This document shows positions 5,031 through 5,041 of a stretch of 5,041 nt of DNA, piece after piece (within the stretch, counting starts at the first letter, position 1; the number at the start of each line of letters is the position of its first letter). The stretch is from CAG-273 sp964618105 (lineage in GTDB: Bacteria; Bacillota; Clostridia; TANB77; CAG-508), in the NCBI GenBank assembly GCA_964618105.1, contig CAZUAJ010000043.1:1-5041 (forward strand), read 5' to 3'. The translations under genes and the position numbers were made by a program. The notes below the pieces were generated by a model. It saw only the letters and a list, made by a program, of their open reading frames with translations, was not told the origin of the DNA and searched no databases.

Positions 5031-5041
5031 TTAGAAACCAG

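Overview
The window looks like chromosome from a low-GC, AT-rich Gram-positive, spore-forming bacterium, most likely a member of the Clostridia. The reasons are the strongly A/T-biased codons, strong AGGAGG-type ribosome binding sites before most genes, a spoVM-like sporulation gene, and the rpsF-ssb-rpsR operon typical of Firmicutes. All genes read with the standard code. No phage, insertion sequence, CRISPR array, tRNA or rRNA was seen.

Layout. (1) 1-380: rpmB (ribosomal protein L28) on the plus strand with its promoter, a strong SD and a long hairpin terminator. (2) 408-655, minus strand, facing rpmB: two very small genes in tandem, a 49-residue two-helix membrane protein and then a 25-residue SpoVM-like peptide. 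(3) 788-2603, plus strand: nth (endonuclease III, complete with its 4Fe-4S cluster), then a 376-residue membrane protein that joins a secreted bactofilin-like repeat domain to a multi-helix membrane domain. Each has its own promoter. (4) 2605-2626: a terminator shared by convergent genes. (5) 2628-3482, minus strand: a patatin-like serine lipase. (6) 3602-4769, minus strand: the rpsF-ssb-rpsR operon with a near-consensus promoter, a structured leader and a closing terminator. The ssb gene in it is broken: about 11 codons are missing and the frame is shifted in the middle of the OB-fold. (7) 4785-5030, minus strand: the 3' part of a small membrane-protein reading frame that has no usable start in the window.

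How the genes fit together. The two ribosomal regions are housekeeping. S6 and S18 bind each other on the 30S subunit, and SSB shares their transcript. SpoVM sits beside rpmB, as I recall it also does in Bacillus subtilis, and the 49-residue gene before it probably shares its transcript and perhaps a sporulation role. nth, the bactofilin-like protein and the patatin lipase show no obvious functional link.

The points most worth checking are the broken ssb, the two small genes at 408-655, the bactofilin-membrane fusion, and the paired hairpins in the rpsF leader, which could compete with its ribosome binding site.
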